From Corticium candelabrum (lineage: Eukaryota; Porifera; Homoscleromorpha; Homosclerophorida; Plakinidae), in assembly GCF_963422355.1 (NCBI RefSeq), contig NC_085106.1, forward strand, positions 4,766,505-4,830,504: a DNA stretch of 64,000 nucleotides, given 5' to 3'. A program made the translations under genes and the position numbers. Under the pieces are notes generated by a model. It did not search any database. It worked only from the letters and a program-made list of their open reading frames with translations, and was not told where the DNA came from. Below, in pieces: positions 10,330 to 20,715 of this stretch. The number at the start of each line of letters is the position of its first letter. Position 1 is the stretch's first letter.

Positions 10330-10850
10330 CAGGTGTGAAGCCCACTCCATCTCCTCGTGTACATGGAACCCACCCCATCTCCGGTGGCACGCCGAGTGAA
10401 GCCTACTAAATCTCCACATGTAAAACCCACCCCACCTGCACTACATTGGATGCAAATACCTCACGCTGTAGGTAATTTCCTCCGAGGTGGCAGATGGACG
10501 TGCCAGAGGATCAACACGACCCTCAATCACTTCTGGCAAACACAAGTTTACAAAATCACTCGTCAAGAAGATCCAATCTCTGAATGGTGTAAAATTCAAA
10601 CTGCTTCCGCCAGTTATACTTTATAAACGGACTCCTGATGGTGTGGACCAATGCAAGGAACCCACATTCAGAAGCAGAAAGAAGGCTCTTCTTGCAGCTG
10701 AGGAGATCTCAGAAGCGTTAGACACAGGGTCCCAACGTATCCTAGAATCACTGGAAAATATTACCAACGAAAGAACCGCGAATGGACGCTGGTTGGCATA
10801 ACAAAATTTAAAAGCTACACTGCACGTTACCAACCAATCTACAGCAACTC
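10330..10850 (+). pseudogene. Polinton-associated ORF upstream of polB, broken
   Basis: Two overlapping plus-strand frames (10357..10626 and 10487..10801). The first opens with Pro/Lys-rich repeats (KPTKSPHVKPTPP), then GGRWTCQRINT and EDPISEWCKIQTASASYTL. The second carries ALLAAEEISEALDTGSQRIL and LENITNERTANGRWLA. Coding continues past 10801 after another shift. It lies 5' of the polymerase remnant in the same direction. I do not recognise the family beyond its association. Confidence 0.45.
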
Positions 10851-10959
10851 CTGTCTCCTACTTCCAAAAACGTTTAAAACAATTAAGAAGACTGTTGTTA
10901 ACGTCAAAAACAAAACGAACAGCTGTTTACAATGAGCTCTGTGCTCAGCACTCTTTCCA

Positions 10960-11745
10960 GCCAATCACAACCCTCAGCGACCCAGGAAATGCACAACAGA
11001 CGATGGACTGTGTAGGGATGGCGTTCAAAAACAACTCCCATTAAACATATCAATCTCTGGAGAAGCAAAATCCCAGGCTTGCCGTGAACGTCTTCGGATG
11101 AGACAAAGTGTGTATTCATTCAGGCTATCTAAATTGGAGACAGCCCCAAATTCAACCTTCTTTTTATTGGTAAAGGGCTGAAACAAGACTACACCTGGAT
11201 CAAGAATTTCAGTTGTCTACTTTATAACCAGAGCAAGGACAAGACTCGCAGATTCTTCTGTGAACTGTGTCTACACGCATATATACAACAAGAACTGCTC
11301 GAACAATACAAGTCCGACTGTTGAGCCATCCGAGTAGAAATGCCTTATATGAACAAAAACAAACTCACCTTTCAGAACAACCAAAACAAACTCAAAGTCC
11401 CTTACGTCATCTATGTCGACTTTGATTCTCTCATTAACAAGATCGAAAGACCCACATGTGATCGCCACAAAGTAACACCCAGAAGACGTCTCATCGCCAA
11501 GACTGCGTTTTCTCCTATATATCGTCGTACGGTGCAACGAACATACTCAACAGCCAGTCTTCTATCGAGGAATCAATGCGAATCAACACTTTCTACAGCG
11601 TTTACAACAAGAAGAAGCCAAGATCAACGATATCATCTCAAAACCAAAACCCTTCAGATGACATTGTCAGACTGTCTAAAACACCAAAGGGCAACAAATT
11701 GTCACATCTGTGATAAACCCTTGCTTTTGGACATTTATTGAGACG
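10960..11745 (+). pseudogene. Polinton (Maverick) protein-primed family B DNA polymerase, N-terminal fragment
   Basis: Broken frames read in order: a segment with VYSFRLSKLE (about 11105..11140), a Cys pair in RRFFCELCLHAYIQQELLEQ (about 11250..11310), then LTFQNNQNKLKVPYVIYVDF and DSLINKIERP (11364..11451), and finally TNCHICDKPL (about 11696..11725). This is the layout of the exonuclease part of DNA_pol_B_2 proteins of Polintons, where a C-x2-C finger precedes the first exonuclease motif (DFE; here DFD). The palm and thumb with the polymerase active site are absent, so this is a 5' fragment and inactive. Confidence 0.65.
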
Positions 11746-12140
11746 GCATTTCCGCTGTGGAGGGTTCTAAACGTCCCACTAACAATGAAAACTGAATTAT
11801 TACAAAACTCTGTTCAGAAATTAAATAATAAATTTGCCATAACACAACTAAGAGGCAAAATTAGTAGAGTCCTAAAAATTACAGCCATGTTGTGAGTAAT
11901 AATAATGTCAGTCTAAAAGACAACACAAATTTGAGTGCTTTTCTCCTCTTTTACATCTTAATTAACAAGCATCACCAGAGTTTAATTTGCAAGCGTATGA
12001 CTGCGTAGAATGGGAGACAGAAGATCGAACGAGTCGTTTATTCAACGTGGTGATATCTAAGTTACAATTAGTTGGTCAACAGACTGCATGGTACCTGGCG
12101 GAGCAGGGTGGGCCAGGTGGGCCATGGCACTTGTAATACA
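11746..12140. other. AT-rich DNA between Polinton fragment and Gypsy 2
   Basis: A short frame at 11710..11895 runs out of the polymerase remnant. The rest has no recognisable content. It may include the lost upstream part of the Gypsy 2 LTR. Confidence 0.35.
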
Positions 12141-12220
12141 TACGGGGTTTGTAAAGGAGATCCGGGAAATTAATAGATCCGTTCAGATCGTCTTGACTAC
12201 ATATTGTGTGGCATACTACA
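12141..12220 (+). repeat. Right end of 5' LTR, Gypsy 2, and PBS
   Basis: The 80 bp end in ...GCATACTACA, followed at 12221 by TGGTGTCCCACAGTCGGGAG, a good PBS candidate. The left part of this LTR does not match the 3' copy, so it is truncated or recombined. Confidence 0.65.
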
Positions 12221-12339
12221 TGGTGTCCCACAGTCGGGAGTATCTGATTCGAACCGACCCTGAAGACATGGCAGACAGAATTAGACTACCGTCATTATTT
12301 CATCACAAGACGCAGCATTAGCAAGACCACTTCCGATTT

Positions 12340-13010
12340 TACTTGAAAGTGACAAACAAGCACAAAGAGCTAGAATCAACGCAAGTCGCAGTACTGCTCA
12401 CAGCAATGGGCAGGGAGGCAATATCAATTTTCAAGACATTCACAGGGCGAACGATGAAGTCAAAAAAAGACAAGCTAGACGTGGTTCTCGACACCTTCAC
12501 AACACACTTCAAACCTGAAACAAACGAGATCTATAAACGTTTTATTTTTCTTCAGCGGAAACAGAAGGCAGGTGAGTCCTTCTATACTTTTACACTGACT
12601 TACTGCGCATGGTAGAAACGTGTGCCTACCACAACGCAGAGAAGCCCAAGATAGTACGCGATCAAATCGCAATGAACATAGTATCGGACACAGTTAGAGA
12701 GAAATTGCTTCGAGAATCAGGTCTCACGTTAGAAATGGCTGTGGATATGCACCGTTCTATGGAAGCGACAACACAATATCTCACCTGCATGGCGGCGTCG
12801 AGTACCACAACAAAGGAATGCGATTCGGAAGCTGCATCGAGTGCACGCGATAAAAGAATACAAAGCACTCTGACAGACATTGTGCTATTATTGCACGACA
12901 AGGCACGAGCCAAGGGACTGTCCAGCATGGGGCAAGAGATGCAGTTACTGCAACAAGCTGAATCATGCAGCGGAGGCCTGCAAGAAGGCTGAAAAGAGAA
13001 ACGCGGGATT
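12340..13010 (+). pseudogene. Gypsy 2 gag
   Basis: Two frames, 12343..12615 and 12609..12992. The first has VAVLLTAMGREAISIFKTF and VVLDTFTTHFKPETNEIYKR followed by FIFLQRKQKAGESFYTF. The second continues with EKPKIVRDQIAMNIVSDTV and REKLLRESGLTLEMAVDM. This is the capsid C-terminal layout of Gypsy gag proteins of invertebrates. A stop and frameshift at about 12613 separate the halves. The nucleocapsid part, about 12960..13050, is scrambled. Confidence 0.75.
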
Positions 13011-13043
13011 AAAACGCGCAGCAAGAAGGAGCCCGTCAACACA

Positions 13044-13232
13044 GTGACGCCTAGCGGAACCAGCACTAGTGAGAAGAAGAAAATAGCCAACGACCACTTT
13101 GCTTACATGATTAGTAGACGTTCTGATAAAGTAAACAACAGGGTGTGGCATATCATCTTGGACATACATGGTAGAGGACTAAAAGCCAAAGTTGACACAG
13201 GTGCCATATGCAACATCCTTCCTCCGGAAATG
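13044..13232 (+). pseudogene. Gypsy 2 aspartic protease start
   Basis: The frame has LDIHGRGLKAKVDTGAICNI with the retropepsin DTGA active site, then LPPEMH. It is cut at 13230 by the repeat shared with 9765. Everything downstream of the active-site loop is lost. Confidence 0.75.
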
Positions 13233-13450
13233 CACACTCCTAGTACTAACACAAATCCAGTCAAATTTAGATAAAACCAGTTACGGTAAATCTGGGGGAA
13301 ATCCCACATGTTCTTCAAGTGAATGGATCAACTATAAAAGCAGTTCACCGAGTAGATAGCGTCATTCTGTCTTTGATGATATAAGTGTGCCCTCTATCAC
13401 GTTTGTGTGATAGTTTCTGTCAGGACCGCCAAAAAATTGTGCTCTATTAT
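13230..13450 (+). repeat. Polinton-linked promoter-bearing repeat, copy 2
   Basis: About 221 bp, direct copy of 9765..9970, including TATAAAAG at 13333..13340. It begins precisely inside the Gypsy 2 protease frame. ORFs of a Polinton capsid and protease follow it on the same strand. Confidence 0.6.
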
Positions 13451-13780
13451 TAATTAAGCCAGCACGATTATGAACTTGATATAATTCTTGGACGATTACG
13501 GTAGAAGCACGGCGACCAACATGTTGGGATATCGTGATACGGTATTACCAGCACGGGAACTGCTGACTCCAAGCAGCTCTGCTAAGGCAGGCACCGTGGG
13601 TGATGGTGCTAATGTAACTGGAGCTAATTTTTAAGCTCTAGACTTTGCCAATAAACTCAGAAAGAGCACGTACAACTCGGGATTTTGCAGACGATAGTTG
13701 ATGACAACGGGCGACGAAACGGTCACCATGTTATAACCTTTGAGTTTCCTGTTGGGATCCCATTGTGATATCAACACGGT
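13451..13780 (+). other. Polinton-derived DNA, unassigned
   Basis: No clear frame. Short coding-like stretches may be the upstream part of the capsid gene, but nothing recognisable was found. Confidence 0.3.
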
Positions 13781-13784
13781 AATG

Positions 13785-14490
13785 TTGAGAGTGAAAAAAC
13801 ACGTACGTCATAGAAAGAAATCCACCCAATATTTACATTCATAGAGATAACGCAGCCGCTGCAAGTAAATTCATTTTCGAACATCTAGCTGTATTGATGC
13901 CTAAGGTTCGACCGTCACTGTCCGTGCAGACGCAGAATTGGAAGCTTTTCTCGTATCGGGTGAGCGACGTACCCTCTACTTTGAGCAGATGAGAGTCTAT
14001 AGAAATTATTTCGTAGCCGCCGATACGAGTCCTACGCGGATAGTCACCAGCGTTGCCAGCAAACAACTCCCTCGACATGTATTCGTTGCCTTTACAACAT
14101 CGTTCAAAATGGGGATCAGAAACAGAACAATCAAATCTTCGACACTGCTAACCTAATAGGGCTGAATGTACGAGTCAATAGCAGACAATACCCGGATAAG
14201 GAGATCGAAACAAACTTTTGCCGATAGATCTAGAATTTCTCGAGAGCGTATATGTTATTCCAAGAAGCAATCAGTTTAGATTCCGACACAGATTCGGAGA
14301 GTCAGTTGTCTGCACAAGACTTTGCAAGCCTCTACCCGATCATACACGTCGATGTATCCCAGCACGGAGACAAGACTTAGTTGAAGATGGGTACGTCCGA
14401 CATCGATTATCACCTTTACTGTGTGGTATTTAGTGATCGGTACATGACGTTGGAAGCGAAGAGTGGACAGATGAATGCAATATTTTATTG
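13785..14490 (+). pseudogene. Polinton-like major capsid protein remnant
   Basis: Several frames read in order. About 13790..13920 carries AAAASKFIFEHLAVLMPKVR. 13938..14110 carries ERRTLYFEQMRVYRNYFVAA and ASKQLPRHVFVAF. About 14130..14210 has a strand-rich stretch with NLIGLNVRVNSRQYP. 14218..14400 follows, and about 14408..14480 ends with VVFSDRYMTLEAKSGQMN. The order agrees with the C-terminal jelly-roll half of double-jelly-roll capsids annotated in invertebrate Polintons and relatives (F54H12.2-like proteins). At least three shifts make it inactive. Assignment is from pattern memory, not a search. Confidence 0.5.
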
Positions 14491-14625
14491 TAACCTTATA
14501 TAGAGAGACATGAGTTACATTAAGTACGCGGATTCACTCTGAGGGATAGTCAGAAGGAAGCGCCACGAAATGCTGATCAAAAACAGACGGGCTACACAAC
14601 CCTACGATTATCTCACTCTCAGCTT

Positions 14626-14874
14626 TTGGGAAGCGATTATCTCGCTCTCACCAAGACGCAATACAACAAGATTACGAAGGCAAAGACCGATGGTCGGAAC
14701 ATCGAGTTGAAACTCTCCAAGACGCAGATTGCCCATACCATCAAACACGCTCTCAAGGTACTCAGCACCCTAAGTCTTGCCGCAGCATCGGGTGGAATCC
14801 AAAACACCATTGTTGGCAGTGGAAAGAAAGCCAGGCGTGGTGGTAGAATCGTCGTACGAAGACTGGTGGGTTAG
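14626..14874 (+). pseudogene. Small basic protein of Polinton (pX or minor-capsid type)
   Basis: An 82-residue frame: MGSDYLALTKTQYNKI, ELKLSKTQIAHTIKHALKVL, a short hydrophobic Ala/Gly segment, then a strongly basic tail KKARRGGRIVVRR. Its place between capsid and protease and its basic tail fit the adenovirus pX/VI-like small proteins of Polintons. It could be intact, but the neighbours are not. The family assignment is tentative. Confidence 0.4.
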
Positions 14875-14967
14875 TCCATTGATGACTGGAAATGATGTAA
14901 ACTATCCCCAAGCAATGTTAGCGCTTGCGCTTCCTTGAGGTTGCCTGGTACATGGTACGGCCAGCAA

Positions 14968-15091
14968 TGAATCATCTGGTGTTAAAAAGAAGACGAGAAA
15001 GAGATCTATCCTGGAAGCCATTGAACAATATACACATCAATAACCTGTTGAAAAATTGTGATATCGCCAACTATAGAGGAATCCCTAGACA

Positions 15092-15141
<50 letters not shown>

Positions 15142-15425
15142 AAGATACCATACTAGCGAATCCCCAAAACGACGAATTTGTCTCGTTATCAATCTGGAAG
15201 ATTACTTTGATGGTAATGGTACCCATTGGGTGGCCATCTATAATGGAAGACGAGATGTAGAATATTTTGATAGTTTTGGTATGCGACCTCAAAAGTGTGC
15301 AAGTGCAGGGAGCCACAGTGAGCTTCTCGCCAGTATCACTAGGTGTAATTTCATTGTAGTACATGTATGTAAGACTCATCCTGATGATCTACCAGTGTAT
15401 TCTCACAACTGTCCGATTTGACCAT
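14968..15425 (+). pseudogene. Polinton adenain-like cysteine protease remnant
   Basis: The frame starting at about 14968 has LNNIHINNLLKNCDIANYRG. A (TA)n tract then interrupts at 15092. After it come LANPQNDEFVSLSIW and, in another frame, HWVAIYNGRR (catalytic His) and VEYFDSFGMRP. That His followed by YFDSFG is the hallmark of adenovirus-type maturation proteases in Polintons. The expected Q-x-x-x-S-x-x-CG catalytic segment is not preserved, so the enzyme is dead. Confidence 0.6.
15092..15139. repeat. (TA)n microsatellite inside protease remnant
   Basis: About 24 TA units interrupting the protease reading frame. Confidence 0.95.
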
Positions 15426-15920
15426 AAAAGTAAATTGTAGGGCGTTGGATATCATCGGAGCCCATAAAATGGTCAAAGGACTGTGTACAGAAACAAGCGC
15501 GGAAATGTTGATCAAACTTTTCTGCCAGTTTGAGGCCGGTTACTATTAAGTGTCTAAGGGGCCGGCAAGATTTGCTGAGGTCCGCGTAGTTGGCCCTGTC
15601 AAATTATGCCTGCTAAAAATTTCTGGCCCCTTACTGTTTGTCTGTTAACTTTAGGCGACCCCTTATATGTGCCGATTATATTTCGTATCGTGCAGCTGTA
15701 TCGCCGACCTTATATACCAAGGCCCCCCGACCATCAGTCTATGGTCACTATTTATAAATGGTTCATCGTGAAAACGAGCTACAAGTAGAAGAAAACGAGG
15801 AACTCCAATAGACGACAGTTCAAAACACTTGCCCCGCAGACGTCCTAGGTACACAAGGCTACAGCTGCCACCAGAGTCGTATACATAATTTGAGAGTTGG
15901 CCCCCAACCTGAATGACACT
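15426..15920. other. End of Polinton-derived insert, no gene seen
   Basis: No recognised frame. The string ACACTCCTA occurs near 15917 and also near the left edge of the insert (13235), possibly a short direct repeat around the insertion. Confidence 0.35.
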
Positions 15921-15934
15921 CCTACGCCACTACG

Positions 15935-16755
15935 ACGATTTTACTTGTTTATCGCGTAGAGGAATCAAGCACGCGTATACAATTTGCCAACTTCGGGGTT
16001 CCGGGAGAAGTCATCTCCGACAATGGGCCACAGTTCACATGCGCAGACTTCCGACGTCAAGCTGATACATTAGGTTTTAGGCATGTTACATCAAGCCCAG
16101 GGTACCCATCAAGCCATGGTCAAGCTGAGCGAAGCATACAAACGGCAAAGAAAACAATGAGAAATATGTTTGCCGACGGCCGCTCTCTCCCTGACGTACT
16201 GAGAGCACTCAGAATCACCTCAATTGGAGACGGGCTACCATCAACAGCAGAGCTGCTGCAAAGCAGACAATTACGCACCCAAATTTCTGTCAACAGAAAG
16301 ACACTAGATCCTCATGTATGGCAACAAGAAGAAGTCAGAGACAAGCCGGCAAAGCAACAGTGGTACATGCTTTTCACGAAAGATCCAGGACAGCAGTACT
16401 CACTGATTTCAGGAGAAAACTTTCGCATTCAAAAAGGGGGACTTGGGTGCCAGCGCAAGTAGTTGCACATCACAACACACCTAGGTCATACCTGGTTCGT
16501 GTTATGGGAGGACGCATATATAATACGCCGCAATCAGTCGCAAATCAATAGGACAGCAGAGATGCGGAGAATATCAGAACCTGCGACCACAAACAAGACG
16601 ACTGAACACAAAAGCACACCAGAAACAGAAAACGAAAGCGAACAGACACTCAACCAGACAGCTAAGGATGCTCTAGACAACACAGAGTCAATAACACTAC
16701 AGGAGGCGCCTAGAGACGTACTACGAACAAGAGGTCACCGCTTAATCTAGAAAAG
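15935..16755 (+). pseudogene. Gypsy 2 integrase, distal part
   Basis: Frames in order: FANFGVPGEVISDNGPQFT (second catalytic Asp, about 15985..16040), then a shifted stretch with GQAERSIQTAKKTM (catalytic Glu, about 16120..16160), the region 16157..16462, and a C-terminal module with GTWVPAQVVAHHNTPRSYLV and RVMGG (about 16440..16510). A Thr/Glu-rich tail runs to 16750. Frameshifts at about 16050 and after 16510 break it. Confidence 0.8.
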
Positions 16756-16829
16756 TCTCCAGAAGACCTGCTTACATAGCTGAAAACTATGTACCATGAC
16801 GAACTACGTGGGAGGCTAATTATTCCTAG

Positions 16830-17058
16830 TGTAGTGGTTTGACTACTTCTAGCGTTCTGTTCTGTTGGCTTCATTGCGGTGTATCGTTGTTATTTTAGTG
16901 AGTAAACTTTCCTGGAGTGCGGCAAATGGTTTACACACTCAAATGATACTGTTTAGACCTATATACAGGTATATATGTTATATACGGGGTTTGTAGAGGA
17001 GATCCGAAGAATGAATAGATCAGTTCAGATCGTCTTGACTACACATTGCGTGGTATAC
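16830..17058 (+). repeat. 3' LTR of Gypsy 2 (approximate)
   Basis: Only the last 76 bp match the 5' copy. The left edge is placed at TGTAGTGG (about 16832) because TG is the expected LTR start. That limit is uncertain. Confidence 0.4.
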
Positions 17059-17061
17059 ACG

Positions 17062-17068
<7 letters not shown>

Positions 17069-17125
<57 letters not shown>
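17069..17125. repeat. (TA)n microsatellite
   Basis: About 28 TA units immediately 3' of the Gypsy 2 LTR. Confidence 0.95.
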
Positions 17126-17128
<3 letters not shown>

Positions 17129-17419
17129 CGGATTTCTGGTGGCCACGCTGCAAAACTTTCGACTTTGTGATTTGCGAGCGCGGAAAGGGGATAGACAGGA
17201 GAAGTCGTCAAGCGGTGGGGCGTTGCAGCTCTTGCTGCTTGCCCTCAACACGTCATGCTAGTCTGTGGGTCTTCCTTTCTGGTGTAAACATTTCTTCTTT
17301 ACGTACATGGTGTTGTATTCTCTTTGAGGATTCGTCTTTGTGTAACGTCGAGAATCTGTCATACAGCTAGCTACGTTTCTGCTGCGCTATCTATTCTTGT
17401 TGTGCTTTACCTTCACGTC

Positions 17420-17866
17420 GTATTTATCCAGGTCTTGCCTTGTTACAGCAAATGGCAAGACGGCAAATAGATAAGGAGATGCTGCTAAACGGTAATGCCC
17501 CCAGCCAGATGGCTGGGTTCCTGTGCACCAAGCAGGAGCTATGGGCCGTGCTAAGCGATCTCCTGGAGCCTGGCCAGGTGCTCGCAGGAGCACCGACTGC
17601 GACGCCAACTGTGGTGTGGGCACCCAAAGTCCCACCCGGACCCTAGTGGCTGATGGACTTTGTCGCAGTTGGAGGCCTTTGCCACCCCAGTCGGAGGCCT
17701 TTGCCACCCCAGTCAAAGACAAGGTACTCATTTATACTTCTGAGTCGAAAGAGGCAATTTTGTGAGAGTTTGTTGCCCAAGGAAATTATACCATAGCTCG
17801 CCATCACTGTGACTTGAACTTGCAACCCTGCAAGGTCCCGGATGTCTCCATTTTTAAACAAGTTCT
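17420..17866 (-). mobile_element. SINE copy (tRNA-derived family), minus strand
   Basis: Read on the minus strand from 17866, it carries the B-box-like GGTTGCAAGTTCAAGTCAC and then the body TTGCCTCTTTCGACTCAGAA with TATAAATGAGTACC, both shared with 25003..25270. Its 3' part (GTGCTCCTGCGAGCACC) is shared with 52650..52745. The A-box end is missing. A 21-bp GGGGTGGCAAAGGCCTCC unit is duplicated in tandem (about 17680..17720). Confidence 0.65.
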
Positions 17867-17869
17867 CCA

Positions 17870-18488
17870 TGTGTCTTCAGTTATGGTGACAGTCGTCGAA
17901 ACAGTCTTCATCATTAGCATACTTGATACGGCGGTGGTTTTGCTGGTTGCCACTTCGTCATGTGTTTGCCCTTCGCATTACACCGGTTCACTTTGGTTGT
18001 CATGGATTTGTCGTTTCTCACACCTTCTAATCCTTCATCTGTTGAGTGTTTTATTAGCCCAATTATATTCCTCTGTTATTATTGAATTGGCGAGTGGTTG
18101 TCAAACTTTCTGAGCAGTCTGCACTATCAACCTCTAGTTCAGCGTTAGCTTTGTCAGTTTTGATAGCTATCGTACAATTCCATGTTTGTACTCTGCATCA
18201 TTCTTTTTTATCCTCTGTGCTTCTGTGAATTTTCATGGTCTCCTGACCAGTCTGCAATATCAACCTCTGGTTCCCCGGTGGCTCTGGCGGCTCTGATATC
18301 TACCGCCTGCTGTTCAATGTCTGTCCTTTGCAACATTGCTTGTTATCATTTATAGTTAAGTGAAATTTCATGGTTTCCTGAGTATTCAACCTTTGGTTGG
18401 GCGGAGGTGGCTCTGTCAGCTCTGATATCTCCCTGCTGCTTTTCAATGTCTGCACTTTCATCATTTCTTTTCTTCGTCTGCAGCTCTG
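17870..18488. other. Imperfect repeat of a 100-130 bp unit
   Basis: Related phrases recur at about 18105, 18235, 18375 and 18670, each with TGAGCAGTCT or similar, then CAACCTCTGGTT and GGCTCTG. This looks like a degenerate tandem repeat of roughly 130 bp. No gene is recognised. Confidence 0.4.
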
Positions 18489-18489
18489 T

Positions 18490-18655
18490 CAGGGCCGGAT
18501 CCAGATGGGGTTCAGGGGGTTTAAGTCCCCTCTTTTCCAACAGGCGTGGTTCAATAATTTCATATAATTTTATTAGAAAAGAGAAAATTAGTAATGCTAT
18601 AAATAACTGCTACCAGCTCAACCCTCTCTTTCAAAAATTCCTGGATCCGGGCCTG
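18490..18655. mobile_element. hAT-type MITE
   Basis: A 166-bp element with terminal inverted repeats CAGGGCCGGATCCAG and (inverted) CAGGCCCGGATCCAG. The flanking 8-bp duplications are AGCTCTGT (18482..18489) and AGTTCTGT (18656..18663), 7 of 8 identical. The 8-bp duplication and CAGGG ends are typical of hAT. It has no coding capacity. Confidence 0.8.
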
Positions 18656-19001
18656 AGTTCTGTGTATTGTCAAGGCTTCTTGAGCAGTCTACATTTCAAC
18701 GTTCGGTTTGGTGGTGGTTCTGGCAACCTTGATAATTGATGTGTATTCTTTGGTGCCTGTCCGCTATCATGTCATATCTATTACCTTATTGCTAAGTACT
18801 GCGCATGACTTTGAATTTGACATTAAAGGTTTGGTTTTGTGTGTTTGCATCTTCTCAGGGAATTCTTTATATTATATTTACAGTATACCCTAAAACCCAA
18901 CATACCTCCCAAGTCAAGTAGGCAAATCCCAACTAGGAACATCTAAAACTTTAATTGCATACGTGCATGTAACAGAAAGCGCTCTGTGTGTGTATAGCGC
19001 T

Positions 19002-19090
19002 TGAGCAATATCACAGTTATTGCCCAAGCACCGTTTATTGCACTGCGAGTGCGATAAACGGTGAGAGGGCAAGAAATATGATATTGCTCA
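19002..19090. mobile_element. Short palindromic foldback element
   Basis: Arms of about 42 bp: TGAGCAATATCA...CACCGTTTATTGCAC on the left, and the inverted CACCGTTTATCGCAC...TGATATTGCTCA on the right. The loop is only a few bases. The arms are about 80 percent identical. It is MITE-like and would form a stable hairpin. Confidence 0.7.
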
Positions 19091-19575
19091 GGAACAGGAG
19101 TGATAACCGACTTAGTTACCGCCCCTAGTAATGGTTTAGCGACAGTTTCATGTCAGAGATGGCTTACTTTTGTAAGCTGCACTTGACTATTACGACTTGT
19201 TAGCTTGTTTGTGCAGTTTGTGGTTTGGGTAAAATAGGGCGTACATGTTTGCATAGGATGGCCTGCATGTTTGCATAGCACGTACGTTTGGACGACAAAA
19301 TTTCAGAGTACGTACTATAGCTATTGTCGCAAGATTTTGTAAACGCGATCTTTATGCTATATTAAAGTGATATTTACCCGACAAATAATGACGTCTACTG
19401 ATGGTCGGCCTAGCCTTTTTTAGGCGCTAGCCAAATTAGCCAAATTAGTTTCAAATCCTAGTTAACTACAAATACTTTTCTGCAAAACACGTAGCAAACA
19501 AGAGCGTCGCTGGACTGGGGAGACTAGCTGCTAGAGTGTAACTTTCAATATGGAACCACATGCACCTGATACTAC
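19091..19575. other. No gene seen
   Basis: AT-rich DNA with a short direct repeat (GTTTGCATAG, twice near 19250). Nothing else is supported. Confidence 0.35.
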
Positions 19576-19929
19576 CTACTGTCTGTTCCCCATAAGCGTG
19601 AAGTAGAGGTCACACCAGGTGTGCTCATTAGAGCTCTAAGAGCTGCTCCAGTTGGACCATGTTATACCAATTATCTTAAATGGTTCCAGTTGTTGATCCG
19701 TTGGTCTTACAAGATAATTGGATAATAAGCATTGCTCCACCCGTTTGTATTTGATATGCACAAGTATTATCCTTCCATTTCGTTTGCAGGAAAGGCTTAG
19801 ATAATTTGATAAACAGACATGCCAGACCTAGCGGTTTCTCTAACGATACCGAGATCATCGTGAAAGTCCACTAAACAGCAGACATATTGATGATTTTCAA
19901 AGTTCACATTTATGGGGAACAGACAGTAG
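19576..19929. mobile_element. MITE, copy 1
   Basis: A 354-bp element with terminal inverted repeats CTACTGTCTGTTCCCCATAA and TTATGGGGAACAGACAGTAG. A full-length copy in opposite orientation lies at 56343..56713, which proves it is a discrete repeated unit. The interior is non-coding. Confidence 0.8.
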
Positions 19930-20715
19930 TGGGGAAGCCGGGTCTAGCTGCCTCCCCATCTAGGCAAGTCCATGCCTAGCGACGGCGCTGCTGTAGCAAT
20001 CTGATGATATAACAAACGCTCAACAAGTTGTGCCATCTCACTTGAATAGATTATTGCACTGCCCGTTTCATTCCCGCTTTCATCTTTTGTCTCTGCACGC
20101 GACCGTTTTTCTGTCCAGTCCATTTGTACGCCTGTACTGCAAGACGGCAGATCGAGTAAATTTACGATATTCTAGCTACACAGAGCTAAGCAAATAGCAA
20201 CTTTTGCACCAAATATGCAAAAATATTAATTGAATCAGACACACTGTCTCCAAAGAAAGCTGGCAAGAAATCAAGTTTCAGAATTAGCATATTACGTCTT
20301 GCTTTTTCGAGTTATAAGGCAAAGCCTTTGTACATATACGTGCAAAAGAAGCTGTAAATTTTACGAGAGATAAACGATCAGTGAATGCAAAGTAGTGTAC
20401 GTGAAACAATTTTGTGTTAACTAATTAGCTAAATAAACTCCCTATTTTTACGCTGGTGATTAGTCTACATAAAAATGTATGCATATACTTAATTAGTCGT
20501 ACCAAGGGTGTTGTGTGGCGTATACCTCGTTACGAGTGCTCTTCCAAAACGGATCGTCTGAAACGTACTAAATTCTTCTCACTTTGTTGTTGAGGTGATT
20601 TGCAACGTTTCTGAGCAAGTTAGAGAGTTCACGAATGCATGTCTCTAGTTATTTATACATGCAGATAATGGAAGCGCTTTCGCAACGCGTGAGAGACGAC
20701 AGTCCAGACAGCAAA
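19930..20715. other. Upstream region of the CARD/coiled-coil gene
   Basis: No reading frame of note. A TATTTATACATG string at about 20650 could serve as a weak TATA element for the gene that starts at 20716, but this is not proven. Confidence 0.3.

Larger units (their letters stand above)
12141..17058 (+). mobile_element. Ty3/Gypsy element 2, gutted and filled with Polinton DNA
   Basis: A shared 80-bp LTR end (TACGGGGTTTGTA..., 12141..12220 and 16983..17058) brackets the element. Inside are gag (12340..13000), a protease start (about 13185..13225) and the distal part of integrase (about 15940..16750). RT, RNase H and the first half of integrase, usually about 2 kb, are missing. Their place is taken by Polinton-derived DNA at 13230..about 15920. 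All frames are broken. Confidence 0.7.

Noticed and set aside
12662..13169. Minus-strand frames of 142, 61 and 68 codons
   Set aside because: Antisense to Gypsy 2 gag; the plus strand has gag and protease motifs.
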